A stretch of DNA of 14,942 nt from Lonsdalea quercina subsp. quercina (GTDB lineage Bacteria; Pseudomonadota; Gammaproteobacteria; Enterobacterales; Enterobacteriaceae), in the NCBI RefSeq assembly GCF_000688655.1, contig NZ_JIBO01000006.1:370205-385146 (forward strand). Reading direction: 5' to 3'. The notes beneath the pieces were generated by a model, which did not search any database, had not been told where the DNA came from, and saw nothing but the letters and a program-made list of their open reading frames with translations. Made by a program: the position numbers and the translations under genes. Positions 7,903-14,942 of the stretch are shown here, in pieces; positions within the stretch are counted from its first letter, which is position 1, and each line of letters begins with the position of its first letter.

Positions 7903-9495
7903 TTACGCCGTGACGCCCAGCGCCGCTTTGACGTCGGTGGCGATTTTTTCCACTTTCGGCCCGTAGATAACCTGAACGTTGTGTTCATTCACGCGTTTGA
8001 CGCCATTCGCGCCCGTCGTCATCAGGGTTTTATCTACGACCAGGTTGATGTCTTTCACCTGCACGCGCAGCCGGGTAAAGCAGCAGTCCACTTCTGCGAT
8101 ATTGCTCTGCCCGCCCAGTCCGTCGATGATGGTTTGCGTCAGTTCGCTGGCGCTCACGGCCGCAGGCGCCGGCGCTGTTTCAGACTCCCGCCCCGGCGTC
8201 TCGACGTTCATACGCCTGATCACGAACGTGAACACGGAGTAGTAAATCAGGAAGTAAAACACCCCCAGCAATACGGCATACCACCAGTGGGTTTTCAGCC
8301 CGCCCAGCACGCCGAACACGATCAGGTCGATAGCGCCGCCCTGGATATTGCCGATCATGAGGTGGGCCAGAGACATCAGCATGAAAGACAGGCCGCTAAG
8401 CACGGCATGCAGTAGATACAGGACAGGCGAAACGAAAATGAAACAGAATTCGAGCGGCTCGGTGATCCCCGTCGTGAAAGACGCCAGTCCCCCGGCCAGC
8501 ATCAGCGCTTTCACGCGCTCTTTATGCTCAGGACGGGCGCACTGATACATCGCCAGGGCCGCGCCGGGAAGCCCAAACATCATGACGGGAATCTTGCCTT
8601 GAGCCAGAAACTGGGTGGCGTTGCGGATCACGTCGTCGCTGACGGCGCCGGGGTGAGTCAGCGAGGTGTTGAAGATATTCAACGCTCCCACCACCGTTTG
8701 ACTGTCCACCGTCGCCACGCCGCCGATAGGAGTGAAGCGCACGGTTTCGTTCAGAATATGATGCAGACCCGTGGGGATGAGAATGCGCTCGGAAAAACCA
8801 TAGAGGAACGCGCCGTACTGGCCGCTATGGCCGATTAGCGACCCGATCCAGGCGATGCCGGTGCCAATGGTGGGCCAAATCAACGCCAGACCGATACCCA
8901 CCAGCGGCAGGCACACCACCGTGATAATCGGCACGAAACGGCGACCGCCAAAAAAGCTGATCGCCGTCGGCAATTCGATCGTGTAGAAGCGGTTATGCAG
9001 CATGACCGTCACTACCCCGGCAATCACCCCGCCCAGCACGCTCATGTTGTAGGTAAATATGCCCAGCGTTTTAGTGAACTCGGCGGCATACATCAACGCC
9101 GCGGTGCGGTCCATTCCCCCTGCCGTCAACGCTTCCACCGTGGTGGTAACCGGCGTCAGATTCTGCGCGGTGAGCGTCGCCTGCACGCCGACGTGCATGG
9201 AAAGAAAACCAATGACGGCGGCAAAGGCCGCCGTCGGTTTTTCGGCATTCGCCAGACCTATCGCGCTGGCGACCGCGAAAAACAGCGGAAGGTTAGCGAA
9301 AAGCGCACCGGCGACCTGACGGATAAAACCAATAATGAGCTGCGGGATTTGCAGATTAGCGAACGCATCGCCGGTAACGGCCGGGTTTTGCATCGCTGCC
9401 GCCAACCCCAGGAAAATCCCGGCGGCGGCGATGACCGAAATCGGCATCATGAGTGCCTTACCAAAGGCGTGAACCTTATTGCCAAGATCTTTCAT
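7903..9495 (-). CDS. PTS EIICB permease, alpha-glucoside type
   Basis: Inner-membrane sugar phosphotransferase that imports and phosphorylates its substrate; 530 residues. The EIIC part spans about residues 1-425, with many hydrophobic segments and the family motifs PTGLHHILNE (241-250) and GITEPLEF (343-350). After an Ala/Pro/Glu-rich linker (about 433-447) comes EIIB, with the phosphorylated cysteine in CFTRLR (Cys472). No EIIA domain is present and none is encoded nearby, so the phosphate probably comes from EIIA-Glc (Crr), as for AglA, GlvCB and MalX. AGGAAGG lies just before the ATG. The sequence fits the glucose/maltose/alpha-glucoside PTS family. Pairing with a GH4 6-phospho-alpha-glucosidase suggests maltose, trehalulose, palatinose or a similar sugar. 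Confidence 0.92.
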   Translation of the reverse strand: MKDLGNKVHAFGKALMMPISVIAAAGIFLGLAAAMQNPAVTGDAFANLQIPQLIIGFIRQVAGALFANLPLFFAVASAIGLANAEKPTAAFAAVIGFLSMHVGVQATLTAQNLTPVTTTVEALTAGGMDRTAALMYAAEFTKTLGIFTYNMSVLGGVIAGVVTVMLHNRFYTIELPTAISFFGGRRFVPIITVVCLPLVGIGLALIWPTIGTGIAWIGSLIGHSGQYGAFLYGFSERILIPTGLHHILNETVRFTPIGGVATVDSQTVVGALNIFNTSLTHPGAVSDDVIRNATQFLAQGKIPVMMFGLPGAALAMYQCARPEHKERVKALMLAGGLASFTTGITEPLEFCFIFVSPVLYLLHAVLSGLSFMLMSLAHLMIGNIQGGAIDLIVFGVLGGLKTHWWYAVLLGVFYFLIYYSVFTFVIRRMNVETPGRESETAPAPAAVSASELTQTIIDGLGGQSNIAEVDCCFTRLRVQVKDINLVVDKTLMTTGANGVKRVNEHNVQVIYGPKVEKIATDVKAALGVTA

Positions 9496-9550
9496 TATTC
9501 GCCCTTCCTGTTTTTCGTTCTGATTAAGGAATAGCCGGAAAATAACAAAA

Positions 9551-9572
9551 TTTGTCTATACAACTAGACAAA
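9551..9572 (-). promoter_or_regulatory. operator-like inverted repeat upstream of the PTS operon
   Basis: A perfect inverted repeat has arms TTTGTCTA (9551-9558) and TAGACAAA (9565-9572) around six bases. Inside it, TTGTCTATACAA (9552-9563) is a typical HutC-type half-symmetric operator. On the - strand it reads TTGTATAGACAA, 11 of 12 identical to the site before gntR. It lies 56 bases upstream of the PTS start codon, in the expected promoter zone. I could not settle on one -35/-10 pair. Repression by the neighbouring GntR protein is the natural reading. Confidence 0.7.
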
Positions 9573-9741
9573 AAGAGCAAGACCCTGCACCCGGTCACAC
9601 TTTATTTGCGATAACCCTCCTCTATCTCGCGATAGCTGTATTTGATTAGACGTCCCTGCCTGGCGATCCTAGACTTAACGTGTGACAGCAATTATTTAAA
9701 AAAACATTCACATATTAAAAACAATATGGCCCGCACATCCT

Positions 9742-12054
9742 ATGATGAAATTCAAACCAGAAATCAAACCCTACCGCCGCGCTGCGGGGGGCTGGGGCTC
9801 GCTGGAAGCCACGACGCGCTATGTTCTGGACAGCAAAGAAGCCTTCAAAAACATTCGCAACTTGATGCGGGTCAACAAACCGCGCGGATTCGACTGCCCC
9901 GGCTGCGCCTGGGGCGACGATAACCACAGCACCTTCAGCTTCTGCGAGAACGGCGCTAAGGCGGTGAGCTGGGAAGCCACGCGCAAAGCGGCCGGACCCG
10001 AATTTTTCGCCGCGCATAGCGTGAGTACGCTGCGGCGCCAGAGCGATTACTTTCTGGAGTATCAGGGCCGCCTGACGCACCCGATGCGCTACGATCGCCA
10101 TACGGACCACTACGTTCCCATCACTTGGGAACAGGCATTCGCGCTGATCGCACATCATATTCACGGAATGGATAATCCTAATCAGATGGAGCTGTATACG
10201 TCCGGACGCGCCAGCAACGAAGTCTCTTATCTCTATCAGCTGTTCGGCCGCATGATGGGGACCAATAACTTCCCGGACTGTTCCAATATGTGCCATGAAG
10301 CGAGCGGCACCGGGCTGAAACAGAGCATCGGGATCGGTAAAGGCACCGTGCGCCTGGATGATTTTAATCATGCTGACGCCATTTTGGTGTTCGGCCAGAA
10401 CCCCGGCACCAATCATCCGCGCATGCTGCACAGCCTACGTGCCGCGGCGGCACGCGGCGCGCACGTGATCACCTTCAATACGCTGCGCGAACGCGGGCTG
10501 GAGCGTTTTACCGACCCGCAAAACCCGGTAGAGATGCTGACGCCGCTATCAGGCGCGATCAGCGATACCTACCTGCAGCCGAATTTAGGCGGGGATATGG
10601 CCGCCGTCCGCGGGCTGGTCAAAACGCTGTTGGAAACGCATCGCCAGCGTCTGACCGCCGGCGAACCCGGCATCTTCGATCAGGCGTTTATCGACAGCCA
10701 CACTGATGGAGCGGAAGCCTATCTTGAGCAGGTCGATGCGACGAGTTGGGCGCATATCGTCGAACAATCTGGCCTGAGCGAAGCGCAGCTTCGCCACGTC
10801 GCCGAGCTTTACCTGAACTCCCCGCGGGTCATTTGCACCTGGGCGATGGGCATCACCCAGCACAAACACTCGGTGGCGACCGTACGAGAGATCGTCAATC
10901 TGCAGTTGCTGTTTGGTCAATTGGGCAAACCGGGCGCGGGACTGTGCCCTGTTCGCGGTCACAGCAACGTACAGGGCAATCGGACGATGGGGATTGATGA
11001 AAATCCCTCGGCGGCGATGTTGGACAGCCTCGCCGCACATTTTAACTTCACTCCTCCCCGTGAGCACGGTCACAACACCGTGCAGGCGATCGAAGCGATG
11101 TTGCGCGATGAAGTCAAGGTGCTGATTGCGCTGGGCGGCAATCTGGCCGCCGCCGCGCCGGACAGCGAACGTACGGCGGACGCCATCAGCCGCTGCGATC
11201 TGACCGCTTACATCAGCACTAAACTGAATCGCAGCCATCTGACCACCGGCCGGCAGGAATCACTGATTCTGCCGACGCTGGGACGGACAGACCGGGATGT
11301 GCAGGCGACGGGGCCTCAATACATCACCGTCGAAGACTCTTTCAGCATGGTTCACGCTTCTGAAGGCGTCGGGCAACCGCTCTCGCCTCAGCAACGTTCC
11401 GAGACGGCTATCGTCGCCGGTATCGCCCACACCGTGATGGGCAATGAACCGGTAGACTGGCTGGCGTTGGCGGGCAATTATGATTTGATCCGCGACCATA
11501 TCGCCGCGACGCTGCCGGGCTTTGATAACTTTAACCCGCGCTGCGCCCAACCGGGCGGCTTCTATCTGGGCAACGCGGCCGCCGAGTTACGTTTTAACAC
11601 CCCCGCTAAAAAAGCCATGTTCAGTAACACGCCGCTGCCTGCCAGCATCGTCCCCGAACAAAACGGCGTGCGGGCGCCGTTTATCTTGCAAACCCTGCGC
11701 TCCCATGACCAGTACAACACCACCATTTACGGACTGGATGACCGCTATCGCGGCGTTTATGGCCAACGTGAGGTGTTGTTCATGCATCCGGACGATATCG
11801 CTGCGCTGGGACTTCAAGACGGCGATCGGGTCGACATTGAAACGTGGTGGCATGACGGCATTACCCGTAAAGTCAGCGGATTCCGACTCGTGGAATATGC
11901 TATCCCACGCGGGAATCTGGCCGCCTACTACCCGGAAACCAATCCGCTGGTGCCGCTTTCCAGCTATGGCGATCAGACGTTTACTCCCACCTCCAAATCG
12001 ATTCCCGTGCGCGTCTCTCGAAGTTTGGTCGCGCCGCAGCAGAGGATAGCCTGA
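9742..12054 (+). CDS. ydeP: FdhF/YdeP-family molybdopterin oxidoreductase
   Basis: Bis-MGD molybdenum enzyme of unknown substrate, related to formate dehydrogenase H; 770 residues against about 759 in E. coli YdeP, which contributes to acid resistance. Similarity to YdeP is strong throughout: AAGGWGS near residue 15, GFDCPGCAW at 49-57, FCENGAKAVSWE at 67-78, NNFPDCSNMCHEASG at 175-189, GITQHKH, GHSNVQGNRT and RSHDQYNTTIYG. Cys184 lies where FdhF has its selenocysteine, so it is the likely Mo ligand. The N-terminus has only Cys52, Cys55 and Cys68, so a four-cysteine FeS site as in FdhF is not evident. There is no signal peptide, so it is probably cytoplasmic. ATG codons at 9742 and 9745 are both possible; no strong ribosome site is seen. 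No fdhD lies beside it. Confidence 0.93.
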   Translation: MMKFKPEIKPYRRAAGGWGSLEATTRYVLDSKEAFKNIRNLMRVNKPRGFDCPGCAWGDDNHSTFSFCENGAKAVSWEATRKAAGPEFFAAHSVSTLRRQSDYFLEYQGRLTHPMRYDRHTDHYVPITWEQAFALIAHHIHGMDNPNQMELYTSGRASNEVSYLYQLFGRMMGTNNFPDCSNMCHEASGTGLKQSIGIGKGTVRLDDFNHADAILVFGQNPGTNHPRMLHSLRAAAARGAHVITFNTLRERGLERFTDPQNPVEMLTPLSGAISDTYLQPNLGGDMAAVRGLVKTLLETHRQRLTAGEPGIFDQAFIDSHTDGAEAYLEQVDATSWAHIVEQSGLSEAQLRHVAELYLNSPRVICTWAMGITQHKHSVATVREIVNLQLLFGQLGKPGAGLCPVRGHSNVQGNRTMGIDENPSAAMLDSLAAHFNFTPPREHGHNTVQAIEAMLRDEVKVLIALGGNLAAAAPDSERTADAISRCDLTAYISTKLNRSHLTTGRQESLILPTLGRTDRDVQATGPQYITVEDSFSMVHASEGVGQPLSPQQRSETAIVAGIAHTVMGNEPVDWLALAGNYDLIRDHIAATLPGFDNFNPRCAQPGGFYLGNAAAELRFNTPAKKAMFSNTPLPASIVPEQNGVRAPFILQTLRSHDQYNTTIYGLDDRYRGVYGQREVLFMHPDDIAALGLQDGDRVDIETWWHDGITRKVSGFRLVEYAIPRGNLAAYYPETNPLVPLSSYGDQTFTPTSKSIPVRVSRSLVAPQQRIA

Positions 12055-12080
12055 TCAAAGGCGTCACCGGCGGCGAAGGC

Positions 12081-12120
12081 GCGTAGGCGCCCTATACCAC
12101 CGGCTACGCCCTCTTTTCCC
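12081..12120 (+). terminator. possible terminator after the ydeP-like gene
   Basis: GCGTAG (12081-12086) can pair with CTACGC (12104-12109), extended by CC/GG pairs across a short bulge, and the downstream sequence is CCTCTTTTCCCCC. The stem is imperfect and the loop is about ten bases, so the call is tentative. It lies 27 bases after the stop codon. Confidence 0.35.
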
Positions 12121-12237
12121 CCTTTGGTCACGGTCGGCAAATATTGCTGGAGCCTCCGATCAACGCTTGCCGCCGGGGCACGATTCGCGTAAAACTGTGG
12201 GCCGCTAAAGCCACCTATAACCGCATTTCTGGACGCT

Positions 12238-14169
12238 ATGTTTCAAGACAATCCGCTGCTTGCACAGCTTAAACAGCAACTCCACTCTAAGACGCCACGT
12301 GTAGAAGGCGTCGTAAAAGGCACCGATAAGGGATTTGGTTTTCTTGAAGCCGACGCACAGAAGAGCTACTTCATCCCACCGCCGCACATGAAAAAAGTGA
12401 TGCACGGCGACCGTATCGTTGCGACGCTGCATACGGAAAAAGATCGTGAAATCGCCGAACCGGAATCCCTGATCGAACCGTTCCTGACCCGTTTCGTGGG
12501 ACGCGTCCAGAAAAAAGACGACCGCCTGTCAATCACCCCCGACCATCCGTTGCTGAAAGATGCGATCAGCTGCCGTGTCGCACGTCAACTGGACCACGAG
12601 ATTCAGGATGGCGATTGGGTGGTTGCGGAGATGCGTCGCCACCCGCTCAAAGGCGACCGTAATTTCCATGCGGAAATCACCGAATACATTACTACCGGCG
12701 ACGATCCGCTGGTGCCATGGTGGGTGACGTTGTCACGTCATAACCTGGAGCGTAGCGCGCCGGAGAATGACGCCGCTGAGCTGAATGATGGCGCACTGAC
12801 GCGAGAAGATTTAACCGCTCTGGACTTTGTCACCATTGATAGCGCCAGTACCGAAGATATGGATGACGCATTGTATGTCCGCGACAACGGCGACGGGACG
12901 TTGGAAATGACGGTAGCGATCGCCGATCCGACCGCGTATGTCCCCGCCGACAGCGAGCTGGACGCGGTCGCCCGCAAACGCGCTTTCACCAACTACCTGC
13001 CCGGTTTTAACATCCCGATGTTACCGCGTCACCTGTCGGACGATATCTGCTCTTTGCGCCCGCAGGAACGCCGTCCGGTGATGGCCTGCCGCGTCACATT
13101 GGCCGCGGATGGCGCGATGAGCGACATCCACTTTTTCGCCGCCTGGATCAAGTCCCGCGCCAAGCTGGTTTACGACGAAGTGTCCGACTGGCTAGAAGAG
13201 AAAGGCGAATGGCAGCCCGAGAGCGAGGCCATCGCTACCCAGATCCGTCTGTTGCACCAGATGTCGCAGCTGCGCAGCGCCTGGCGCACGGCGAACGCGC
13301 TGGTGTTTAAAGACCGTCCGGACTACCGCTTCCTGCTGGGAGAAAAAGGTGAAGTGCTGGATATCGTGGTCGAACCGCGCCGTATCGCCAATCGCATCGT
13401 CGAAGAAGCCATGATCGCCGCTAACGTCTGTGCTGCCATCGTATTGCGCGAAAAACTGGGCTTCGGCATTTACAACATCCACAACGGGTTCGATCCGGTT
13501 ACGGTTGAACAAGCGGTCGCCATTCTGGAAAGCAACGGAATTCAGGCCGATGCGCAGCAGATACTGACGCTGCCAGGCTTCTGCGTGTTGCGTCGCCAAT
13601 TAGATGCCCTGCCGACCCAGTTCCTGGATAGCCGTATGCGCCGCTTCCAATCGTTTGCCGAAATCAGCACCGAACCGGGTCCTCACTTCGGTCTGGGGTT
13701 GGAAGCCTATGCCACCTGGACGTCGCCCATTCGTAAATACGGCGATATGGTCAACCATCGCCTGCTCAAAGCGATCATCACCGGTCAGGCCGCGGAGAAA
13801 CCCCAGGAAGACGTCACCGTTCAGTTGGCGGACCGTCGTCGTCTTAATCGTATGGCCGAACGCGACGTCAGCGATTGGCTGTACGCGCGCTACCTGAAAG
13901 CGCATGCGGGCACCGACACGCGTTTCTCCGCCGAGATTATGGACGTCACGCGCGGCGGTCTGAGGGTTCGTCTGCTGGACAACGGCGCAACGGCATTTAT
14001 CCCGGCCTCATTCATCCATGCCGTCCGCGACGAACTGGTATGCAGTCAAGAAACCGGAACCGTCACTATCAAAGGTGAGGTGGTCTACCGCCAGAGCGAC
14101 AAGCTGGACGTGATGTTGAAAGAAGTGCGTCTGGAGACGCGCAGCATCATCGCCAAACCGGCAGCCTAA
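12238..14169 (+). CDS. rnb: RNase II, exoribonuclease
   Basis: Processive 3'-to-5' hydrolytic exoribonuclease for single-stranded RNA; 643 residues against 644 in E. coli. Domain order is two cold-shock OB folds (to about residue 170), the RNB catalytic domain (about 190-520) and a C-terminal S1 domain (about 560-640). The active-site acids Asp201, Asp207, Asp209 and Asp210 are intact in [15 protein letters not shown], with E. coli numbering. The RNA-clamp motif SPIRKYGDM, with the catalytic Arg (Arg500 in E. coli), is present. The N-terminus [15 protein letters not shown] matches the family, fixing the start; GGA at 12231-12233 is a weak ribosome site. TATAAC at 12216-12221 could be a -10 but would leave a very short leader. 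Confidence 0.98.
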   Translation: MFQDNPLLAQLKQQLHSKTPRVEGVVKGTDKGFGFLEADAQKSYFIPPPHMKKVMHGDRIVATLHTEKDREIAEPESLIEPFLTRFVGRVQKKDDRLSITPDHPLLKDAISCRVARQLDHEIQDGDWVVAEMRRHPLKGDRNFHAEITEYITTGDDPLVPWWVTLSRHNLERSAPENDAAELNDGALTREDLTALDFVTIDSASTEDMDDALYVRDNGDGTLEMTVAIADPTAYVPADSELDAVARKRAFTNYLPGFNIPMLPRHLSDDICSLRPQERRPVMACRVTLAADGAMSDIHFFAAWIKSRAKLVYDEVSDWLEEKGEWQPESEAIATQIRLLHQMSQLRSAWRTANALVFKDRPDYRFLLGEKGEVLDIVVEPRRIANRIVEEAMIAANVCAAIVLREKLGFGIYNIHNGFDPVTVEQAVAILESNGIQADAQQILTLPGFCVLRRQLDALPTQFLDSRMRRFQSFAEISTEPGPHFGLGLEAYATWTSPIRKYGDMVNHRLLKAIITGQAAEKPQEDVTVQLADRRRLNRMAERDVSDWLYARYLKAHAGTDTRFSAEIMDVTRGGLRVRLLDNGATAFIPASFIHAVRDELVCSQETGTVTIKGEVVYRQSDKLDVMLKEVRLETRSIIAKPAA

Positions 14170-14177
14170 CTCGCTAC

Positions 14178-14205
14178 GACGCCATCAGGGCCACCTGATG
14201 GCGTC
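14178..14205 (+). terminator. perfect 12-bp hairpin after rnb
   Basis: GACGCCATCAGG (14178-14189) pairs perfectly with CCTGATGGCGTC (14194-14205) around a GCCA loop, eight bases after the rnb stop. There is no T-run behind it, so it may act as an mRNA 3'-end stabiliser, a processing endpoint or a weak terminator, not as a textbook intrinsic terminator. Confidence 0.6.
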
Positions 14206-14508
14206 AGCTCCCGCCAGATAAGCTCATTCCCTTCGTTCTTCGGCTGACGAACCGCTCGTTATCGCCCTACCTCTGCGCCATCCGCAAGATCGTAACCAGC
14301 GTATAGGCCCGTTTAACGAACGCATTTCCCTGCGTGGTCATTAGGTCAGCCATCAACGTCCTACTCCGCGTCTTACAGCGTTAAAGCCTCACGCCGTCAT
14401 TTTAAGGTTAAATATTATTTACTGATCAAATATCAGGCTTACCTACCTTGCTTATGCGACGTAGACTGGGGTTGCACATTTTCACAGCAATCTTAGAAAG
14501 GAAAAATT
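14206..14508. other. intergenic stretch between rnb and the small peptide gene
   Basis: About 300 bases with no convincing gene. The left half is GC-rich and holds a 28-codon - strand ORF (listed separately). The right half, from about 14395, turns AT-rich and presumably carries the promoter of the peptide gene; a weak pair TTACCT (14439-14444) and TAGACT (14462-14467) with 17-base spacing is the best candidate. CTGAT and ATCAG form a short inverted repeat near 14422-14436. Confidence 0.4.
14267..14353 (-). CDS. possible 28-residue ORF, unrecognised
   Basis: Reads MADLMTTQGN, then AFVKRAYTLVTILRMAQR. An AGGA lies five bases before the ATG at 14353, an acceptable ribosome site. It could be a basic amphipathic small protein, a gene remnant, or chance. 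It matches nothing I recognise and has no second line of support. Confidence 0.2.
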   Translation of the reverse strand: MADLMTTQGNAFVKRAYTLVTILRMAQR

Positions 14509-14643
14509 ATGAAAAAGATCGCAGCATTATTGTTAATCGCCGTTATTGGCACACTGTCTACATCAGCATTCGCCTGCCCTAAAGGACAGCATCCTCATGG
14601 CGGAACAGGGTCCCATCATAAAGGGGGACATTGTTCTTTCTAA
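14509..14643 (+). CDS. small secreted Cys/His/Gly-rich peptide, unrecognised
   Basis: A 44-residue ORF with a strong ribosome site (AAAGGA at 14497-14502, six bases before the ATG). The N-terminus MKKIAALLLIAVIGTLSTSA is a classic Sec signal peptide, with predicted signal peptidase I cleavage after AFA at residue 22; Phe before the last Ala makes a lipobox unlikely. The mature peptide has 22 residues: Cys is its first residue and Cys its third from last. Between them lie Gly- and His-rich segments (CPKGQHPHGG, then TGSHHKGGHC). In total it has two Cys, five His, six Gly and two Lys. It could form a disulfide loop, bind a transition metal, or both. It stands alone with its own terminator. I do not recognise the family, and no function is assigned. 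Confidence 0.8.
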   Translation: MKKIAALLLIAVIGTLSTSAFACPKGQHPHGGTGSHHKGGHCSF

Positions 14644-14648
14644 ATATT

Positions 14649-14677
14649 AAACCCGCTGTCACAGCGGGTTTATTTAT
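14649..14677 (+). terminator. intrinsic terminator of the small peptide gene
   Basis: AAACCCGCTG (14649-14658) pairs perfectly with CAGCGGGTTT (14662-14671) around TCA, followed by ATTTATT. It starts five bases after the peptide stop. The A-rich left flank makes it potentially bidirectional. Its presence supports the small ORF being a real, separately transcribed gene. Confidence 0.9.
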
Positions 14678-14799
14678 TCCGAGCACCCACCAGCTTCCCT
14701 TCTCCCCGTCAAATTCATTAGCTATTTTTATGCTTATGTCTTGAATAAGGCAAAGCGTGTCCGCCCTCTGAACGGCGACAACACAAGGTAAACCTGTCG

Positions 14800-14942
14800 A
14801 TGCGACTCCACGATGCAAGGGCGATTCTCCGTAATGCCCGCAGTGATTTGTCGGCGCCGTCATCGTTGCCGACTCATGGGGACTGGCCCCTGTCCAAGCA
14901 AGAAGCAATAGCGAGATACCGCGAGGAACATCGGCGGGCAGG
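14800..14942 (+). CDS. possible CDS, 3' part beyond window, unrecognised
   Basis: From an ATG at 14800 the frame stays open for 47 codons to the window edge. It starts MRLHDARAILRNARSDLSAP and ends in a charged stretch, WPLSKQEAIARYREEHRRA, that looks protein-like (probably helical). AAGG at 14785-14788 is 11 bases upstream, a rather long spacing. An upstream stop in the frame limits the start to this ATG or nearby codons. I recognise no family, and the short length keeps confidence low. Confidence 0.35.
   Translation, partial: MRLHDARAILRNARSDLSAPSSLPTHGDWPLSKQEAIARYREEHRRA

Noticed and set aside
9580..9600. Possible CRP site near TCACAC upstream of the PTS operon
   Set aside because: Only one half-site (TGTGA on the - strand) is present; the other half does not match at the required spacing.
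9725..9741. Alternative ATG at 9725 for the YdeP-like gene
   Set aside because: It is in another frame; the in-frame ATG codons at 9742 and 9745 precede the conserved N-terminus.
14579..14908. 109-codon ORF on the - strand
   Set aside because: It runs through the intrinsic terminator and over the 3' end of the well-supported peptide gene on the + strand; the sequence has no recognisable domain and no good ribosome site.

Overview
This window reads as the chromosome of a gamma-proteobacterium of the order Enterobacterales, most likely a plant-associated member of Pectobacteriaceae (Dickeya, Pectobacterium or Brenneria type). That placement is inferred from the very enterobacterial SapBCDF, FabI and RNase II proteins, the GC-rich coding sequence and the gene order. 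The genus is not proven by the sequence alone.

Layout. Positions 1-3448 hold the 3' part of the sap ABC-transporter operon (sapB partial, sapC, sapD, sapF; + strand, with overlapping or closely spaced genes). fabI (enoyl-ACP reductase) follows at 3602-4390 with its own promoter candidate and a clear intrinsic terminator. A LysR-type regulator lies at 4471-5385 on the - strand. Its reading frame has no ATG, GTG or TTG at the family start position; an ATC codon sits exactly there. Positions 5700-9572 form a self-contained sugar locus: a GntR/HutC-type repressor (+) converges on a two-gene operon (-) encoding a PTS EIICB permease and a GH4 6-phospho-alpha-glucosidase. Near-identical 12-bp operator-like sites lie upstream of both transcription units. 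A large molybdopterin oxidoreductase of the FdhF/YdeP family follows at 9742-12054 (+), then rnb (RNase II) at 12238-14169 (+) with a perfect 12-bp hairpin behind it. The last 740 bases are gene-poor. They hold a 44-residue secreted Cys/His/Gly-rich peptide gene with a strong terminator, and the start of a possible unrecognised gene running off the edge.

How it fits together. sap, fabI and rnb are core enterobacterial genes that lie near one another in E. coli. The block between fabI and rnb (LysR regulator, alpha-glucoside PTS locus, YdeP-like enzyme) looks like accessory content placed between them. The sugar locus has no EIIA, so the permease probably takes phosphate from the general glucose EIIA (Crr). 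The imported 6-phospho-alpha-glucoside would be split by the GH4 enzyme, and the GntR protein probably senses the sugar phosphate.

I see no CRISPR array, rRNA, tRNA or intact insertion sequence. The points most worth a second look are the ATC start of the LysR gene, Ala at position 93 of FabI, the paired operators, the CDQP variant motif in the GH4 enzyme, and the small secreted peptide.
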